Numbered from the stretch's first letter, positions 47,671 through 56,394 are shown. The stretch: DNA of 64,000 nucleotides from Cupriavidus sp. EM10 (GCF_018729255.1 NZ_CP076061.1:1922001-1986000), one strand, 5' to 3'. The notes: generated by a model not told the origin, from the sequence alone. Translations and numbers: made by a program.

Positions 47671-48945
47671 ATGATGGGCCAGACATTGGCGCAGAAGCTG
47701 CTGGCCAGGGCCGCGGGCCGGGCCGACGTGGCGGCCGGCGAGATCGTCACGTGCCGCGTGGATCTGGCGATGATGCACGACTCCAGCGGTCCGCGCCGCG
47801 TGAAGCCGATGCTGGAGAAGCTGGGCGCGAAGGTGTGGGACCCCGACAAGGTGGTGCTGGTCACCGACCACTACGTGCCCGCGCATGACGACGACAGCCG
47901 CAGGATCGTGCAGATCGCGCGTGACTGGGCGCGCGACGAGGGCGTGGCGCGCTTTCATGACATGGAAGGCATCTGCCACGTGGTGGTGCCGCAGAAGGGC
48001 TATCTGCGTCCCGGCATGTTCGCCGTGGGCGGCGACAGCCATTCGTCCACCGGCGGGGCGTTCGGCGCCTACATGTTCGGCATCGGCGCTACCGAGATGC
48101 TGGGCGTGCTGGTGACGGGCGAGATCTGGGTGCGGGTGCCGCAGACCATCCGCATGCGCTGGAACGGCCGGCTTGGCGCCGGCGTATCGGCCAAGGACAT
48201 GATGCTGCGCATGTGCACGCAGTTCGGCATGGATGGCGGCCAGTACCAGGCGGTGGAGTACGCCGGCGACGCCGTGACCGCGCTGTCGATGCAGGAGCGC
48301 ATGACGCTGTCGAACATGACCGCCGAGCTGGGCGCGCAGGTGGGGCTGATTGCCCCCGATGCCGTCACGCGCGACTGGCTGCTGGCTGCCGGCGCCCCTG
48401 CCGAGGCCATCGATATCGACGGCTGGCAGTCTGATGCCGATGCGGTTTGCCTGGCAGAACATGATTTCGACGCCTCGACGCTGGCGCCGCAGGTGTCGCG
48501 TCCGCACACGCCCGCCGATGCCGACGACGTCGACGCATTCGGCGGCGTGGGCATCGACATCGCCTATATCGGCGCCTGCACGGGCGCCAAGCTCGACGAT
48601 CTGCGCATGGCGGCCGCCGTGCTGCGCGGCAAGCGCGTGGCGCGTGGCACCCGGCTGCTGGTGGCGCCGGCCAGTGCCGCGGACCAGCAGCGTGCGGCGC
48701 AGGACGGCACGCTGGCCGCGCTGACCGACGCCGGGGCGGAACTGCTGCCCAATGCCTGCGGCGCCTGCGCCGGCTACGGCGAGCATCGCTTTGGCGAAGA
48801 CACCGTGGTGATCAGCGCCACGGCACGCAACTTCAAGGGACGCATGGGCGCGGCATCGTCGCAGGTGTATCTCGGCTCGCCGTACACGGTGGCCGCCTCG
48901 GCCGTTGCCGGCCGTATTGCCGATCCGCGGGAGGTGCTGGCATGA
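47671..48945 (+). CDS. Aconitase-superfamily hydratase, large subunit (LeuC/DmdA-like)
   Basis: A 424-residue subunit. Fe-S ligands are in GACTGAKLDDLRMA and NACGACAGYG. The substrate-side motif GGDSHSSTGGAFGAY and the early CRVDLAMMHDSSGP match the short LeuC/homoaconitase/dimethylmaleate hydratase group. It begins 9 nt after the Bug stop and overlaps the small subunit by ATGA. True leucine biosynthesis is unlikely because no leuB or leuA is adjacent and a lyase follows instead. Confidence 0.88.
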   Translation: MMGQTLAQKLLARAAGRADVAAGEIVTCRVDLAMMHDSSGPRRVKPMLEKLGAKVWDPDKVVLVTDHYVPAHDDDSRRIVQIARDWARDEGVARFHDMEGICHVVVPQKGYLRPGMFAVGGDSHSSTGGAFGAYMFGIGATEMLGVLVTGEIWVRVPQTIRMRWNGRLGAGVSAKDMMLRMCTQFGMDGGQYQAVEYAGDAVTALSMQERMTLSNMTAELGAQVGLIAPDAVTRDWLLAAGAPAEAIDIDGWQSDADAVCLAEHDFDASTLAPQVSRPHTPADADDVDAFGGVGIDIAYIGACTGAKLDDLRMAAAVLRGKRVARGTRLLVAPASAADQQRAAQDGTLAALTDAGAELLPNACGACAGYGEHRFGEDTVVISATARNFKGRMGAASSQVYLGSPYTVAASAVAGRIADPREVLA

Positions 48946-49472
48946 GCCAATCCTCCAGCCAGTTTTCCGGCCGTGCCTGGGTGTTCGGCGACGACATCAA
49001 CACCGACCTGCTGGCGCCCGGCGCCTACATGAAGTTCGGCATCGACGAGATCGCGCGCCACTGCATGGAAGCCGTGGACCCGTCGTTCGCGACGCAGGTG
49101 CGCCCCGGCGATATCGTGTTCGGCGGCCGCAATTTCGGCGCGGGATCGTCGCGCGAACAGGCGGTGGAGGTCTTGCGCCACCTGGGTGTGGTCGCAGTGG
49201 TGGCGCCGTCGTTCGCGGGGCTGTTCTATCGTAACGGCTTCAACCTGGGGCTGCCGCTGCTGACGTGTGCCGCGTTGCCGCCGGTGGACGCAGGTCAGCG
49301 CGTGGGCTGCGATATCGACACCGCGCGGGTATTCATCGACAATGCGCCGGCGCTGCAATGCGAGCCGGTGCCCCCGCATCTGGTGGCCATGATCCGCGAT
49401 GGCGGACTGGTCCCGCACCTGGCGCGCCGCATCGCGTCGGGCCAACTTACCGTGAACGAGGAAGTGCAATGA
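48942..49472 (+). CDS. Aconitase-superfamily hydratase, small subunit (LeuD/DmdB-like)
   Basis: A 176-residue swivel-domain subunit with GDDINTDLLAPGAYM at residues 16-30 and the substrate-binding GGRNFGAGSSREQAVEVLR. It pairs with the preceding large subunit to hydrate or isomerise an unsaturated dicarboxylate. It overlaps both neighbours by four bases (ATGA), so all three genes are coupled. Confidence 0.9.
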   Translation: MSQSSSQFSGRAWVFGDDINTDLLAPGAYMKFGIDEIARHCMEAVDPSFATQVRPGDIVFGGRNFGAGSSREQAVEVLRHLGVVAVVAPSFAGLFYRNGFNLGLPLLTCAALPPVDAGQRVGCDIDTARVFIDNAPALQCEPVPPHLVAMIRDGGLVPHLARRIASGQLTVNEEVQ

Positions 49473-50332
49473 CCGCAACGTTGAAGCAGCGCCTGCAAGG
49501 CTCCGGCATCGTGACCGCACCGGGCGTCTACGACGCGTTCTCGGCCCTGCTGGTCGAGCAGGCCGGCTTCCAGGCCGCCTACCTGTCCGGCGCCAGCATC
49601 GCCTACACGCGGCTGGGCCGGCCCGACATCGGCTTGCTGTCTCTGGAGGATGTGGCATCGGTCACGCGCAATATCCGTGAGCGCTGCCCGGGGCTGCCGC
49701 TGATCGTCGATGCCGACACCGGCTTTGGCAACGCGCTGAACGTGATGCAGACCGTGCGGGTGCTGGAACGTGCCGGCGCCACGGCCATCCAGCTGGAAGA
49801 CCAGGCGATGCCTAAGCGCTGCGGCCACCTGGACGGCAAGACGGTGATTGGCGCTGCCGAGATGGCCGGCAAGATCCGCGCCGCCTGCGATGCGCGCCGC
49901 GACGAGAACACGCTGATCATTGCGCGCACCGACGCGGTGGCCGTCGAGGGCATGGAAGCCGCGCTGGCCCGTGCCCAGCAGTACGCCGAGGCCGGAGCCG
50001 ACGTACTGTTCGTGGAGGCCCTGCGCAGCCGCGAGGACATGACGGCGGCCATCGCCCGCCTGGGCAGCCGCGCGCCGCTGCTGGCCAACATGGTGGAAGG
50101 CGGCAAGACGCCGGTGCTGCCGGCGGCGGAGCTGGAGGAAATCGGCTTCCGCATCGTGATCTTCCCGGGCGGCACCGTGCGGGCGCTGAGCTTTGCACTG
50201 CGCGACTACCTGGCCAGCCTGCACGCCAATGGCACCACCACGCCGTATCTGGACAAGATGCTGTCGTTCCAGGCGCTCAACGGCGTCATCGGCACGCCGG
50301 AAATGCTGGCGCTGGGCAAGCAGTACGAGTAA
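49469..50332 (+). CDS. Isocitrate lyase/PEP mutase family C-C lyase (dimethylmalate lyase-like)
   Basis: A 287-residue lyase. It has YLSGASIAYTRLGRPDIG, the metal-binding DADTGFGNALNV and EDQAMPKRCGHLDGK. The KRCGH motif holds the catalytic Cys of true lyases (isocitrate, methylisocitrate, dimethylmalate), which PEP mutases and oxaloacetate decarboxylases lack. It is coupled to the LeuCD-like hydratase, so it would split the hydroxy-diacid formed there, giving pyruvate plus a short acid. The substrate is inferred, not shown. Confidence 0.88.
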   Translation: MTATLKQRLQGSGIVTAPGVYDAFSALLVEQAGFQAAYLSGASIAYTRLGRPDIGLLSLEDVASVTRNIRERCPGLPLIVDADTGFGNALNVMQTVRVLERAGATAIQLEDQAMPKRCGHLDGKTVIGAAEMAGKIRAACDARRDENTLIIARTDAVAVEGMEAALARAQQYAEAGADVLFVEALRSREDMTAAIARLGSRAPLLANMVEGGKTPVLPAAELEEIGFRIVIFPGGTVRALSFALRDYLASLHANGTTTPYLDKMLSFQALNGVIGTPEMLALGKQYE

Positions 50333-50379
50333 CACGGTACGCCGCGTGCTTGCCTGACCGGGGCGGCACGCGTACCGTG
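50333..50379. repeat. Long stem-loop between the lyase gene and the GntR gene
   Basis: CACGGTACGC (50333-50342) pairs perfectly with GCGTACCGTG (50370-50379), and an inner GTGC/GCAC extends the stem. There is no T tract. It may be a weak terminator, an RNA stabiliser or an operator for the GntR gene that starts at 50415. Confidence 0.6.
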
Positions 50380-50414
50380 GCGGCATCGCCCTTGATTTCC
50401 GGCCGCACCATCCC

Positions 50415-51200
50415 ATGCTCGACGCCCATGCCCCGCTGACTTCGCTGCCGCGCTTCCAGCAGGTTCGCCTGATCCTGCGCGAGCGCATTCGCGGCGGTCA
50501 CTATGCAACGGGGCTGCCGTTGCCCGGCGAGCGCCAGCTGGCCGAGGAATTCGGCGTGGCGCGCGTGACGGTGCGATCCGCGCTGGCACGTCTGCAGGAA
50601 GAAGGGCTGGTGATGCGCCTGCGCGGCAAGGGCACCGTGCCGACCGCGCGCAACGCGGCGCAGCCCCAGACGGCGGTGCAGACCGTGCGCGGCGGCCTGC
50701 TCGACAACATCGTCAGCGTCAGCATGCGCACGCGGGTGCAGGTGCTGGAATGGAAGCGCATGGCGGCGCCGGCCGCCGTCAGCGCCGCGCTGGCCCTGCC
50801 GCCTGGCGCACCCGTGCTCAAGGTGGTGCGGGTGCGCAAGTTCAAGACGCAGCCGATCTCCTATACCGAAGTATTCGTGCCCGACGACCTGGCCGCCGCG
50901 CTCGATCGCCATACGCTGCAGGACACGCCGATGCTCGTGGCGCTGGAGCAGCACGGCATCGAGGTCGTCTCGGCCGAACAGACGCTGGGCGCCGCCGTGG
51001 CGGACCTGGACGTGGCGCGCATTTTCCGGATCGCGCCCGGGGTGCCGCTGCTGCGCGTGTCACGCGTGGCTTCCGACGCCGATGGCCGGCCGGTGCAGTT
51101 CCTGGTCGGGCTCTACCATCCGGAGCGTTATACCTACCAGATGCGGCTGACGCGCGCCGGGGCGTCGACGCGCGTGTGGATCGACGCCGACCAGCCCTGA
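50415..51200 (+). CDS. GntR-family regulator, HutC/UTRA subfamily
   Basis: A 261-residue regulator. The winged helix has LPLPGERQLAEEFGVARVTVRSAL and LQEEGLVMRLRGKGTVPT. The C-terminal UTRA domain (about residues 100-250) has PVLKVVRVRKFKTQPISYTEVFV and LYHPERYTYQMRLTR. UTRA domains sense small molecules such as histidine-pathway or sugar intermediates. It lies 82 nt after the lyase gene on the same strand and is convergent with the XRE-cupin gene. It probably regulates the Bug-LeuCD-lyase unit. Confidence 0.88.
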   Translation: MLDAHAPLTSLPRFQQVRLILRERIRGGHYATGLPLPGERQLAEEFGVARVTVRSALARLQEEGLVMRLRGKGTVPTARNAAQPQTAVQTVRGGLLDNIVSVSMRTRVQVLEWKRMAAPAAVSAALALPPGAPVLKVVRVRKFKTQPISYTEVFVPDDLAAALDRHTLQDTPMLVALEQHGIEVVSAEQTLGAAVADLDVARIFRIAPGVPLLRVSRVASDADGRPVQFLVGLYHPERYTYQMRLTRAGASTRVWIDADQP

Positions 51201-51767
51201 TCAGCGGCGCACCAGCGCCACCACGTAGACGCAGGCGTCCGGGCCCGGGTTGATGAACGTGCAGGGCGCGGGCGGCCCGAGCTGCAGGCAGTCGCCGGCA
51301 GCCAGCGTGTGCGCCAGTTCGCCTTCCTCGAAGACCAGCGTGCCGTCAAGCACCCAGATCTGCTGGTGCTGGAACGTGAAGGCCGACGACGGATACGACA
51401 CCCGCGCGTTGCCGGGCAGCGTGACTTCCACCAGTTCCAGCATGCCGCCATTGCGCGGCGACACCGCGCGGCGCGTGTAGCCCGTCTCCGGGTCCTGCCA
51501 CACCGGCTGCTCGGCGGCCCGGCTCAGCCGCTCGCCCGCCTGCTCGGCCAGCGCCAGCAGCATCGACAACTGCAGCCCGAACGCGCCCGACAGCCGCCCC
51601 AGCACCGTGGCCGTAGGGCTGGCCTCGCCGCGCTCGATCTTGCTGATCATCGCCTTCGATACGCCCGAACGGTCCGCCAGCTCGGCCAGCGACCAACCGC
51701 GCGATTCGCGCTCGATACGCACGCGGGCGGAAATGGCGGTGGTGGGGTCGTCGGGAAGTCGGCTCAT
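51201..51767 (-). CDS. XRE-family regulator with C-terminal cupin domain
   Basis: A 188-residue regulator. The helix-turn-helix is WSLAELADRSGVSKAMISKIERGEASPT near residues 25-50. The C-terminal cupin spans about residues 105-188 with HQQIWVLDGTLVFEEGE and LQLGPPAPCTFINPG. The start at 51767 replaces an upstream frame that runs into a repeat element. It is divergent from the flavin monooxygenase gene, and a perfect palindrome in the gap is its probable operator. Confidence 0.9.
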   Translation of the reverse strand: MSRLPDDPTTAISARVRIERESRGWSLAELADRSGVSKAMISKIERGEASPTATVLGRLSGAFGLQLSMLLALAEQAGERLSRAAEQPVWQDPETGYTRRAVSPRNGGMLELVEVTLPGNARVSYPSSAFTFQHQQIWVLDGTLVFEEGELAHTLAAGDCLQLGPPAPCTFINPGPDACVYVVALVRR

Positions 51768-51791
51768 GGTGGTGGCTTGGAGTGAAGTGTA

Positions 51792-51829
51792 TTTGCTCCC
51801 CTCTCCCACGAGTGGGAGAGGGGAGCAAA
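51792..51829. repeat. GC-rich palindromic repeat, copy 4
   Basis: TTTGCTCCCCTCTCCCAC (51792-51809) and its exact reverse complement (51812-51829) around GA. The arms are 18 bp and perfect. It lies just upstream of the XRE-cupin start, between divergent genes, which is unusual for such elements. Confidence 0.85.
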
Positions 51830-51909
51830 CCGTCGGCCGGATTATAGAAGCGCCATGGCGTATCGCGGGTTAACCCTCTCATCAAAACCCTTACGATAAT
51901 GCCCTTCCG

Positions 51910-51923
51910 TCCACTATAGTGGA
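51910..51923. promoter_or_regulatory. Perfect palindrome, probable XRE-cupin operator
   Basis: TCCACTATAGTGGA is a perfect 14-bp palindrome 40 nt before the monooxygenase start. A -10-like GATAAT lies 12 nt upstream of it. Position and symmetry fit a dimeric repressor site for the divergent XRE-cupin regulator. Confidence 0.65.
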
Positions 51924-51962
51924 TCAAAACCACCCCGCCATTTCCAGCCCGGACCCGCCCCC

Positions 51963-53333
51963 ATGCCCCGTGAAATCCGCCTGAACGCCTTCGACATGCA
52001 TTGTGTCGGCCACATCCAGCAGGGCATGTGGACCCATCCGCGCGACCAGTCGCACCGCTACGGCGAACTGCAATACTGGATCGAATACGCCAGGACGCTG
52101 GAGCGCGGCCTGTTCGACGGGATTTTCTTTGCCGATGTGGTGGGCGTGTACGACGTCTACGGCGCCAGCCCCGATGCGGCGCTGCGCGGGGCGGTGCAGG
52201 TGCCGGTCAATGATCCGACGCTGGTGATCCCGGCCATGGCGGCGGTGACGCACCACCTGGGCTTTGGCGTGACCGCCAATCTCACCTACGAGCAGCCGTT
52301 CCTGTTCGCGCGCCGCATGTCCACGCTGGACCAGCTGACCGGCGGGCGCATCGGCTGGAACATCGTCACCGGCTACCTGGACAGCGCGGCGCGGGCCATC
52401 GGCATCGACGGCCAGGTGGCGCACGACGACCGCTACGACCTGGCCGACGAATACATGGCGCTGGTCTACAAGCTCTGGGAAGGCAGCTGGGACGACGATG
52501 CCGTGGTGGCCGACCGCGCCGCAGGTGTCTATGCCGACCCCGGGAAAGTCCGCGTGATCCATCATCACGGCCCCCAGTACAAGGTCGATGCCATGCACCT
52601 GTGCGCGCCGTCGCCGCAACGCACGCCGGTGCTGTATCAGGCCGGCGCGTCGACGCGCGGCCGCCGGTTTGCCGCCACCCACGCCGAATGCGTGTTCGTC
52701 AACGGCCAGAAAAAGGAGGGCGTGAAGGAGATCGTCGACGATATCCGCGCGCAGGCCGTGCAACTGGGCCGGCAGGCCGACGACGTCAAGGTGTTCATGG
52801 GCGCCACGCTGGTGGTGGGCCGCACCGAGGCCCAGGCGCGCGAGAAATTCGAGGAATACCGGCGCTACGTCAGTTCCGAAGCCGCGCTGGTGCATGCGGC
52901 GGCGTCGCTGGGCATCGACTTCGCGCGCTATGACCTGGACGAGCCGATCGATACCGGCAAGAGCCAGGCCATCGTGTCGAACGTGGAGGCCATGACGCGC
53001 AGCGCCGGCCCGCAATGGACGCGCCGCAAGCTGCTCGAACAGATGGTGCTGGGCAGCCGCCAGCTGCCGTGGGTGGGCTCCGCCGAACAGGTGGCGGACA
53101 TGTTGATGGCCTGGAGCGAGGAAACCGGCGTGGACGGCTTCAACCTGTCGCGCACGGTGGTGCCCGAATGCTTCGAGGACGTGATCGATCTGGTGGTGCC
53201 GCTGCTGCAGGCGCGCGGTGCCTACAAGACCGCATACCAGCCCGGTACCTATCGAGACAAGCTGTTCGGCACTGCGCGCTTGCCAGCCACCCACACGGCG
53301 GCGCAATATCGGGGAACCGGTGCCAGCCGGTAA
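51963..53333 (+). CDS. Flavin-dependent monooxygenase, NtaA/SnaA/DszA (bacterial luciferase-like) type
   Basis: A 456-residue LLM-class monooxygenase. Family marks are LRKIRLNAFDM-like start REIRLNAFDMHCVGH, EYARTLERGLFDGIFFADVVG, GRIGWNIVTGYLDSAAR and VLYQAGASTRGRRFAATHAE. Members use FMNH2 from a separate reductase to oxidise sulfonates, sulfones or amino-polycarboxylates. The flavin reductase gene follows 13 nt downstream, and an MFS gene after that, forming one unit. The substrate is unknown; a desulfurisation or chelator-degradation role is possible. Confidence 0.9.
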   Translation: MPREIRLNAFDMHCVGHIQQGMWTHPRDQSHRYGELQYWIEYARTLERGLFDGIFFADVVGVYDVYGASPDAALRGAVQVPVNDPTLVIPAMAAVTHHLGFGVTANLTYEQPFLFARRMSTLDQLTGGRIGWNIVTGYLDSAARAIGIDGQVAHDDRYDLADEYMALVYKLWEGSWDDDAVVADRAAGVYADPGKVRVIHHHGPQYKVDAMHLCAPSPQRTPVLYQAGASTRGRRFAATHAECVFVNGQKKEGVKEIVDDIRAQAVQLGRQADDVKVFMGATLVVGRTEAQAREKFEEYRRYVSSEAALVHAAASLGIDFARYDLDEPIDTGKSQAIVSNVEAMTRSAGPQWTRRKLLEQMVLGSRQLPWVGSAEQVADMLMAWSEETGVDGFNLSRTVVPECFEDVIDLVVPLLQARGAYKTAYQPGTYRDKLFGTARLPATHTAAQYRGTGASR

Positions 53334-53346
53334 CGACGGACGCATC

Positions 53347-53850
53347 ATGGTAGACAAGACAACTTTTCGTGACGCGATGGCCGGCCTGGGTGCCGCCGTC
53401 AACGTCATCACCACGGACGGCGTGGCCGGACTGGCCGGCTGCACGGCGTCTGCCGTATGCCCCGTGACCGACGATCCGCCCACCTTGCTGGTCTGCATCA
53501 ACCGGTCAAGCCGCAATAACGCGGCCATCCGCCAGAACGGCCGGCTGTGCGTCAACGTATTGGCGGCCGAGCAGCGCGACGTAGCCATGCGATTCGCCGA
53601 CAAGGACCTGTCGCTCGACGAGCGCTTTGCCAGTGCGGACTGGCTGGAGCTGGCCACGGGCGCACCGGTGTTGCATGGCGCCGTCAGCGCGCTCGATTGC
53701 GAGATCACGTCGGTAACCGAAGTCGGCACGCATACGGTGTTCTTCTGCGCGGTCAAGGCCGCGCACAGCGCCAGCGGACGGGCCGGTCTGATCTATTTCG
53801 GGCGCGATTTCCATCCCGTGGGCACCGTCGCCGACCCGACGGCTGCCTGA
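53347..53850 (+). CDS. NAD(P)H:flavin reductase (DIM6/NtaB type)
   Basis: A 167-residue FMN-binding split-barrel reductase. It has FRDAMAGLGAAVNVITTDG, LAGCTASAVCPVTDDPPTLLVCI, NRSSRNNAAIRQNGRLCVNVL and the late YFGRDFHPVG. It supplies reduced FMN to the monooxygenase encoded just upstream. The ATG at 53347 is 13 nt after the monooxygenase stop. The next gene begins one base after its own stop. Confidence 0.92.
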   Translation: MVDKTTFRDAMAGLGAAVNVITTDGVAGLAGCTASAVCPVTDDPPTLLVCINRSSRNNAAIRQNGRLCVNVLAAEQRDVAMRFADKDLSLDERFASADWLELATGAPVLHGAVSALDCEITSVTEVGTHTVFFCAVKAAHSASGRAGLIYFGRDFHPVGTVADPTAA

Positions 53851-53851
53851 G

Positions 53852-55111
53852 ATGACGGCACCGACCTCCACAGCCGCGCCGGCGCAGCAGCGTCAGCGCG
53901 GCAAGCTGTTCTCGGTCACTATCCTGCTGCTGGCCGAGGTGGCCGCCATGGGCGTCTGGTTTTCCGCCAGCACCGCCGTGGCGCTGATCAAGCGTACCGA
54001 ATCGATCTCCGCCTTCGACGAGGCGCTGCTGACCAGTGCCGTGCAATTCGGCTTTGTGGCCGGCACGCTGATGTCGGCGCTGCTATCGCTGCCCGACCGC
54101 TACGACCTGCGGCGCCTGTTCGCCGGCTCGGCGCTGGTGGCCGCACTGGCCACGGGCACGCTGGCGTTTATCGCCCCCACGGGCGGATCGGTGGTGGCGC
54201 TGCGCTTTGTCACGGGCATGTGCATGGCCGGCGTCTACCCGGTGGGCATGCGCCTGGCCGCCACGTGGGCGCGGGCCGACCTGGGTTTGCTGATCGGATT
54301 GCTCGTCGGGGCGTTGACGCTGGGGTCCGCCAGTCCACACCTGGTGGCCGCCTGGCTGACGCCAGCCGCCGGCGGCCCCGGCTGGCGCACGATCTACGCG
54401 GTGGCGGCGGCCTGCGCGGCGGGCGCGGCGTTGCTGATCGGCATGGCCGCGATGGGTCCCAATCTCAAAAAGGCCGCTCGCATCGATCCCGGCAAGATCG
54501 CGCAGGCGTGGCGGCAGCCGGCGGTGAGGCTGGCCAACCTGGGCTATCTGGGCCATATGTGGGAGCTCTATGCGATGTGGGCATGGTTGGCGCTGTTCCT
54601 GCAGCAGACGTTTGCCGTGCGCGGCCTGGCCGATGCGCGCAGCCGGGCGGAACTGCTGACCTTCGCCGCGATTGCCATCGGTGCGATGGGCGCCTGGCTG
54701 GGCGGATGGCTGGCCGACCGGGTGGGCCGCACGGCCGTCACCATCGGTGCCATGGCCATCAGTGCAAGCTGCGCGGCGGTGATGGGCTGGCTCGATACGG
54801 CCCCGATGGCGGTGCTCGTGACGGTGGCGCTGATCTGGGGCGTATCGGTCATCGCCGATTCGGCGCAGTTCTCGGCCAGCGTGACCGAACTGGCCGATCC
54901 GTCGTCAATCGGCACGCTGCTGACCGCGCAGACCTGCGCCGGCTTTCTGCTGACACTGGCCAGCATTCACCTGGTGCCCGACGTGGTGGGATGGCTGGGC
55001 TGGCGCGCGGGCTTTGGCATGCTGGCCATCGGCCCGGCGCTGGGCTGCATTGCGATGTGGCGGCTGCGCAAGCATCCCGATGCGCGCAAGCTGGCGGGAG
55101 GCCGGCGCTGA
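53852..55111 (+). CDS. MFS transporter, CynX/nitrate-type
   Basis: A 419-residue permease with 12 predicted helices. The pattern TILLLAEVAAMGVWFSASTAV in helix 1, LPDRYDLRRLFAGSALVAAL after helix 2 and GVYPVGMRLAATWARADLG in helix 4-5 is that of the CynX/NarK-like MFS branch. It starts one base after the flavin reductase stop and is clearly in the same transcript, so it should import the monooxygenase substrate or export a product. Confidence 0.88.
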   Translation: MTAPTSTAAPAQQRQRGKLFSVTILLLAEVAAMGVWFSASTAVALIKRTESISAFDEALLTSAVQFGFVAGTLMSALLSLPDRYDLRRLFAGSALVAALATGTLAFIAPTGGSVVALRFVTGMCMAGVYPVGMRLAATWARADLGLLIGLLVGALTLGSASPHLVAAWLTPAAGGPGWRTIYAVAAACAAGAALLIGMAAMGPNLKKAARIDPGKIAQAWRQPAVRLANLGYLGHMWELYAMWAWLALFLQQTFAVRGLADARSRAELLTFAAIAIGAMGAWLGGWLADRVGRTAVTIGAMAISASCAAVMGWLDTAPMAVLVTVALIWGVSVIADSAQFSASVTELADPSSIGTLLTAQTCAGFLLTLASIHLVPDVVGWLGWRAGFGMLAIGPALGCIAMWRLRKHPDARKLAGGRR

Positions 55112-55283
55112 GTCACGGGGCATGAGCGCGGGGCGCCCTTGCGAACGGGCGTTCTGGGTTGCGCCGTCAAGCCCCCTTCGGTTGGGAGCGTCGCGCACAT
55201 CACTCGAATCTAAAATTCCCCGGCCTTGGGAATCGATCAAATAACCCAAGCCCACAAAACTGAAAAAAACATCAGGGGAAATC

Positions 55284-56285
55284 ATGAAGGGAATGAAATG
55301 GATGGCCAGTTGCGCGCTGGCCGCGATGCTTTGCGCGTGCGGCGGTGGCGGCGATGACAGCGGCGGCACGCTGAACGTCAGCGCATCCGGCAGCGCCACG
55401 CAAGGCACCTCGGTCGGTAGCGGCCAGGCCGCGACGCTCAACGTGCAGTCGGGCGACTTCATCGCGCTGCGTACGAGCGCGCCGGTCCGGTGGCAGGCGG
55501 TCATCACCAGCAACCTGACCACGGTGACCAACCAGACGCTCAATGAAACGAACTGGTCCGGCAATCTGGTCAGCCCGACGGGCGACACCATCCAGCTGAC
55601 CGCAACGCTGGTGAGCGACGCCAGCAAGGTGTTCAAGCTGAACCTGACCGTGGCGCCGCAGCGCTACGCCGCGCCTGCCCAGAAGGTGGGCGAAGTGGCC
55701 ACGTACGCCGAAACGTCGCAGCGTCTGGGCGGCACCGGTGGCACCCAGCACATCGCCTACACGACGACGGCGGTCAACAACGGCATTGCATCGGTCACCG
55801 GTCTCAACATCGATACCAACACGCCGGACCAAAGCTACACGCAGGACAAGGACCGCAACCGCCTGACGCGCACGTACCTGAACAATGGCAACGTGTGTAC
55901 GTACACCCCCAAGCGCAACCTGTACAGCTTCCCGATGTACGTCGGCCAGTCCTGGAACGATACGTGGAACTACAGCTGCGTGGCCGGCTATCAGGAAAAA
56001 GGCAGCATCCAGGCCAAGGTTGCAGGCTACGAGCCCGTCACGACAGCCGCCGGCACGTTCAATGCGCTGCGCATCAACTACGTGATCACGTACACGACCT
56101 CGAACGATAGCCAGTTGCCGAACGGCAACCTCGGCACCGCCACGTACTCGGAAACGATCACCGGCTGGTGGTCTCCGGAAGTCGGCCGCACGGTGAAGTG
56201 GGTATCCAACTATGGCTATGCAACCGGATTCTCGAATCCGACGTACATGAAGGTGTACACGCAGGAGCTGCAGAGCGTGCAGTGA
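55284..56285 (+). CDS. Predicted lipoprotein of unknown function, 333 aa
   Basis: A lipoprotein precursor: the signal ends LCACGGGG with Cys at residue 19. The mature protein is Thr/Ser/Asn-rich and beta-stranded, with a low-complexity linker after the lipid anchor. It has a Trp/Tyr-rich domain with FPMYVGQSWNDTWNYSC and TITGWWSPEVGRTVKWVS, and two Cys that could pair. I do not recognise the family. AGGGGAAATC precedes the ATG, and a terminator follows. The 172-nt upstream gap contains the weak inverted repeat ATTCCC/GGGAAT. Confidence 0.75.
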   Translation: MKGMKWMASCALAAMLCACGGGGDDSGGTLNVSASGSATQGTSVGSGQAATLNVQSGDFIALRTSAPVRWQAVITSNLTTVTNQTLNETNWSGNLVSPTGDTIQLTATLVSDASKVFKLNLTVAPQRYAAPAQKVGEVATYAETSQRLGGTGGTQHIAYTTTAVNNGIASVTGLNIDTNTPDQSYTQDKDRNRLTRTYLNNGNVCTYTPKRNLYSFPMYVGQSWNDTWNYSCVAGYQEKGSIQAKVAGYEPVTTAAGTFNALRINYVITYTTSNDSQLPNGNLGTATYSETITGWWSPEVGRTVKWVSNYGYATGFSNPTYMKVYTQELQSVQ

Positions 56286-56308
56286 CAAGGCGGACAGGAT
56301 GGAAAAAT

Positions 56309-56334
56309 GGCCAGCGAAAGCTGGCCGTTTTTTT
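56309..56334 (+). terminator. Intrinsic terminator after the lipoprotein gene
   Basis: GGCCAGC (56309-56315), GAAA tetraloop, GCTGGCC (56320-56326), then G and seven T. This is a textbook hairpin with a stable GNRA loop. Confidence 0.92.
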
Positions 56335-56365
56335 GGGGGTATGCCAACGCTTCCCTTCAGCGCAA

Positions 56366-56394
56366 ACCAAAAAAAGCCCGGCACATGGCCGGGC
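56366..56394 (-). terminator. Intrinsic terminator of the minus-strand porin
   Basis: On the minus strand GCCCGGC (56394-56388) pairs with GCCGGGC (56382-56376), followed by a run of T (plus-strand A7 at 56369-56375). It lies 27 nt after the porin stop and faces the lipoprotein terminator. Confidence 0.85.

Noticed and set aside
45592..48786. 1064-codon minus-strand ORF
   Set aside because: It covers the LysR, Bug and LeuC-like genes in wrong frames or strands; its composition is that of shadow sequence and its start lies inside a real gene.
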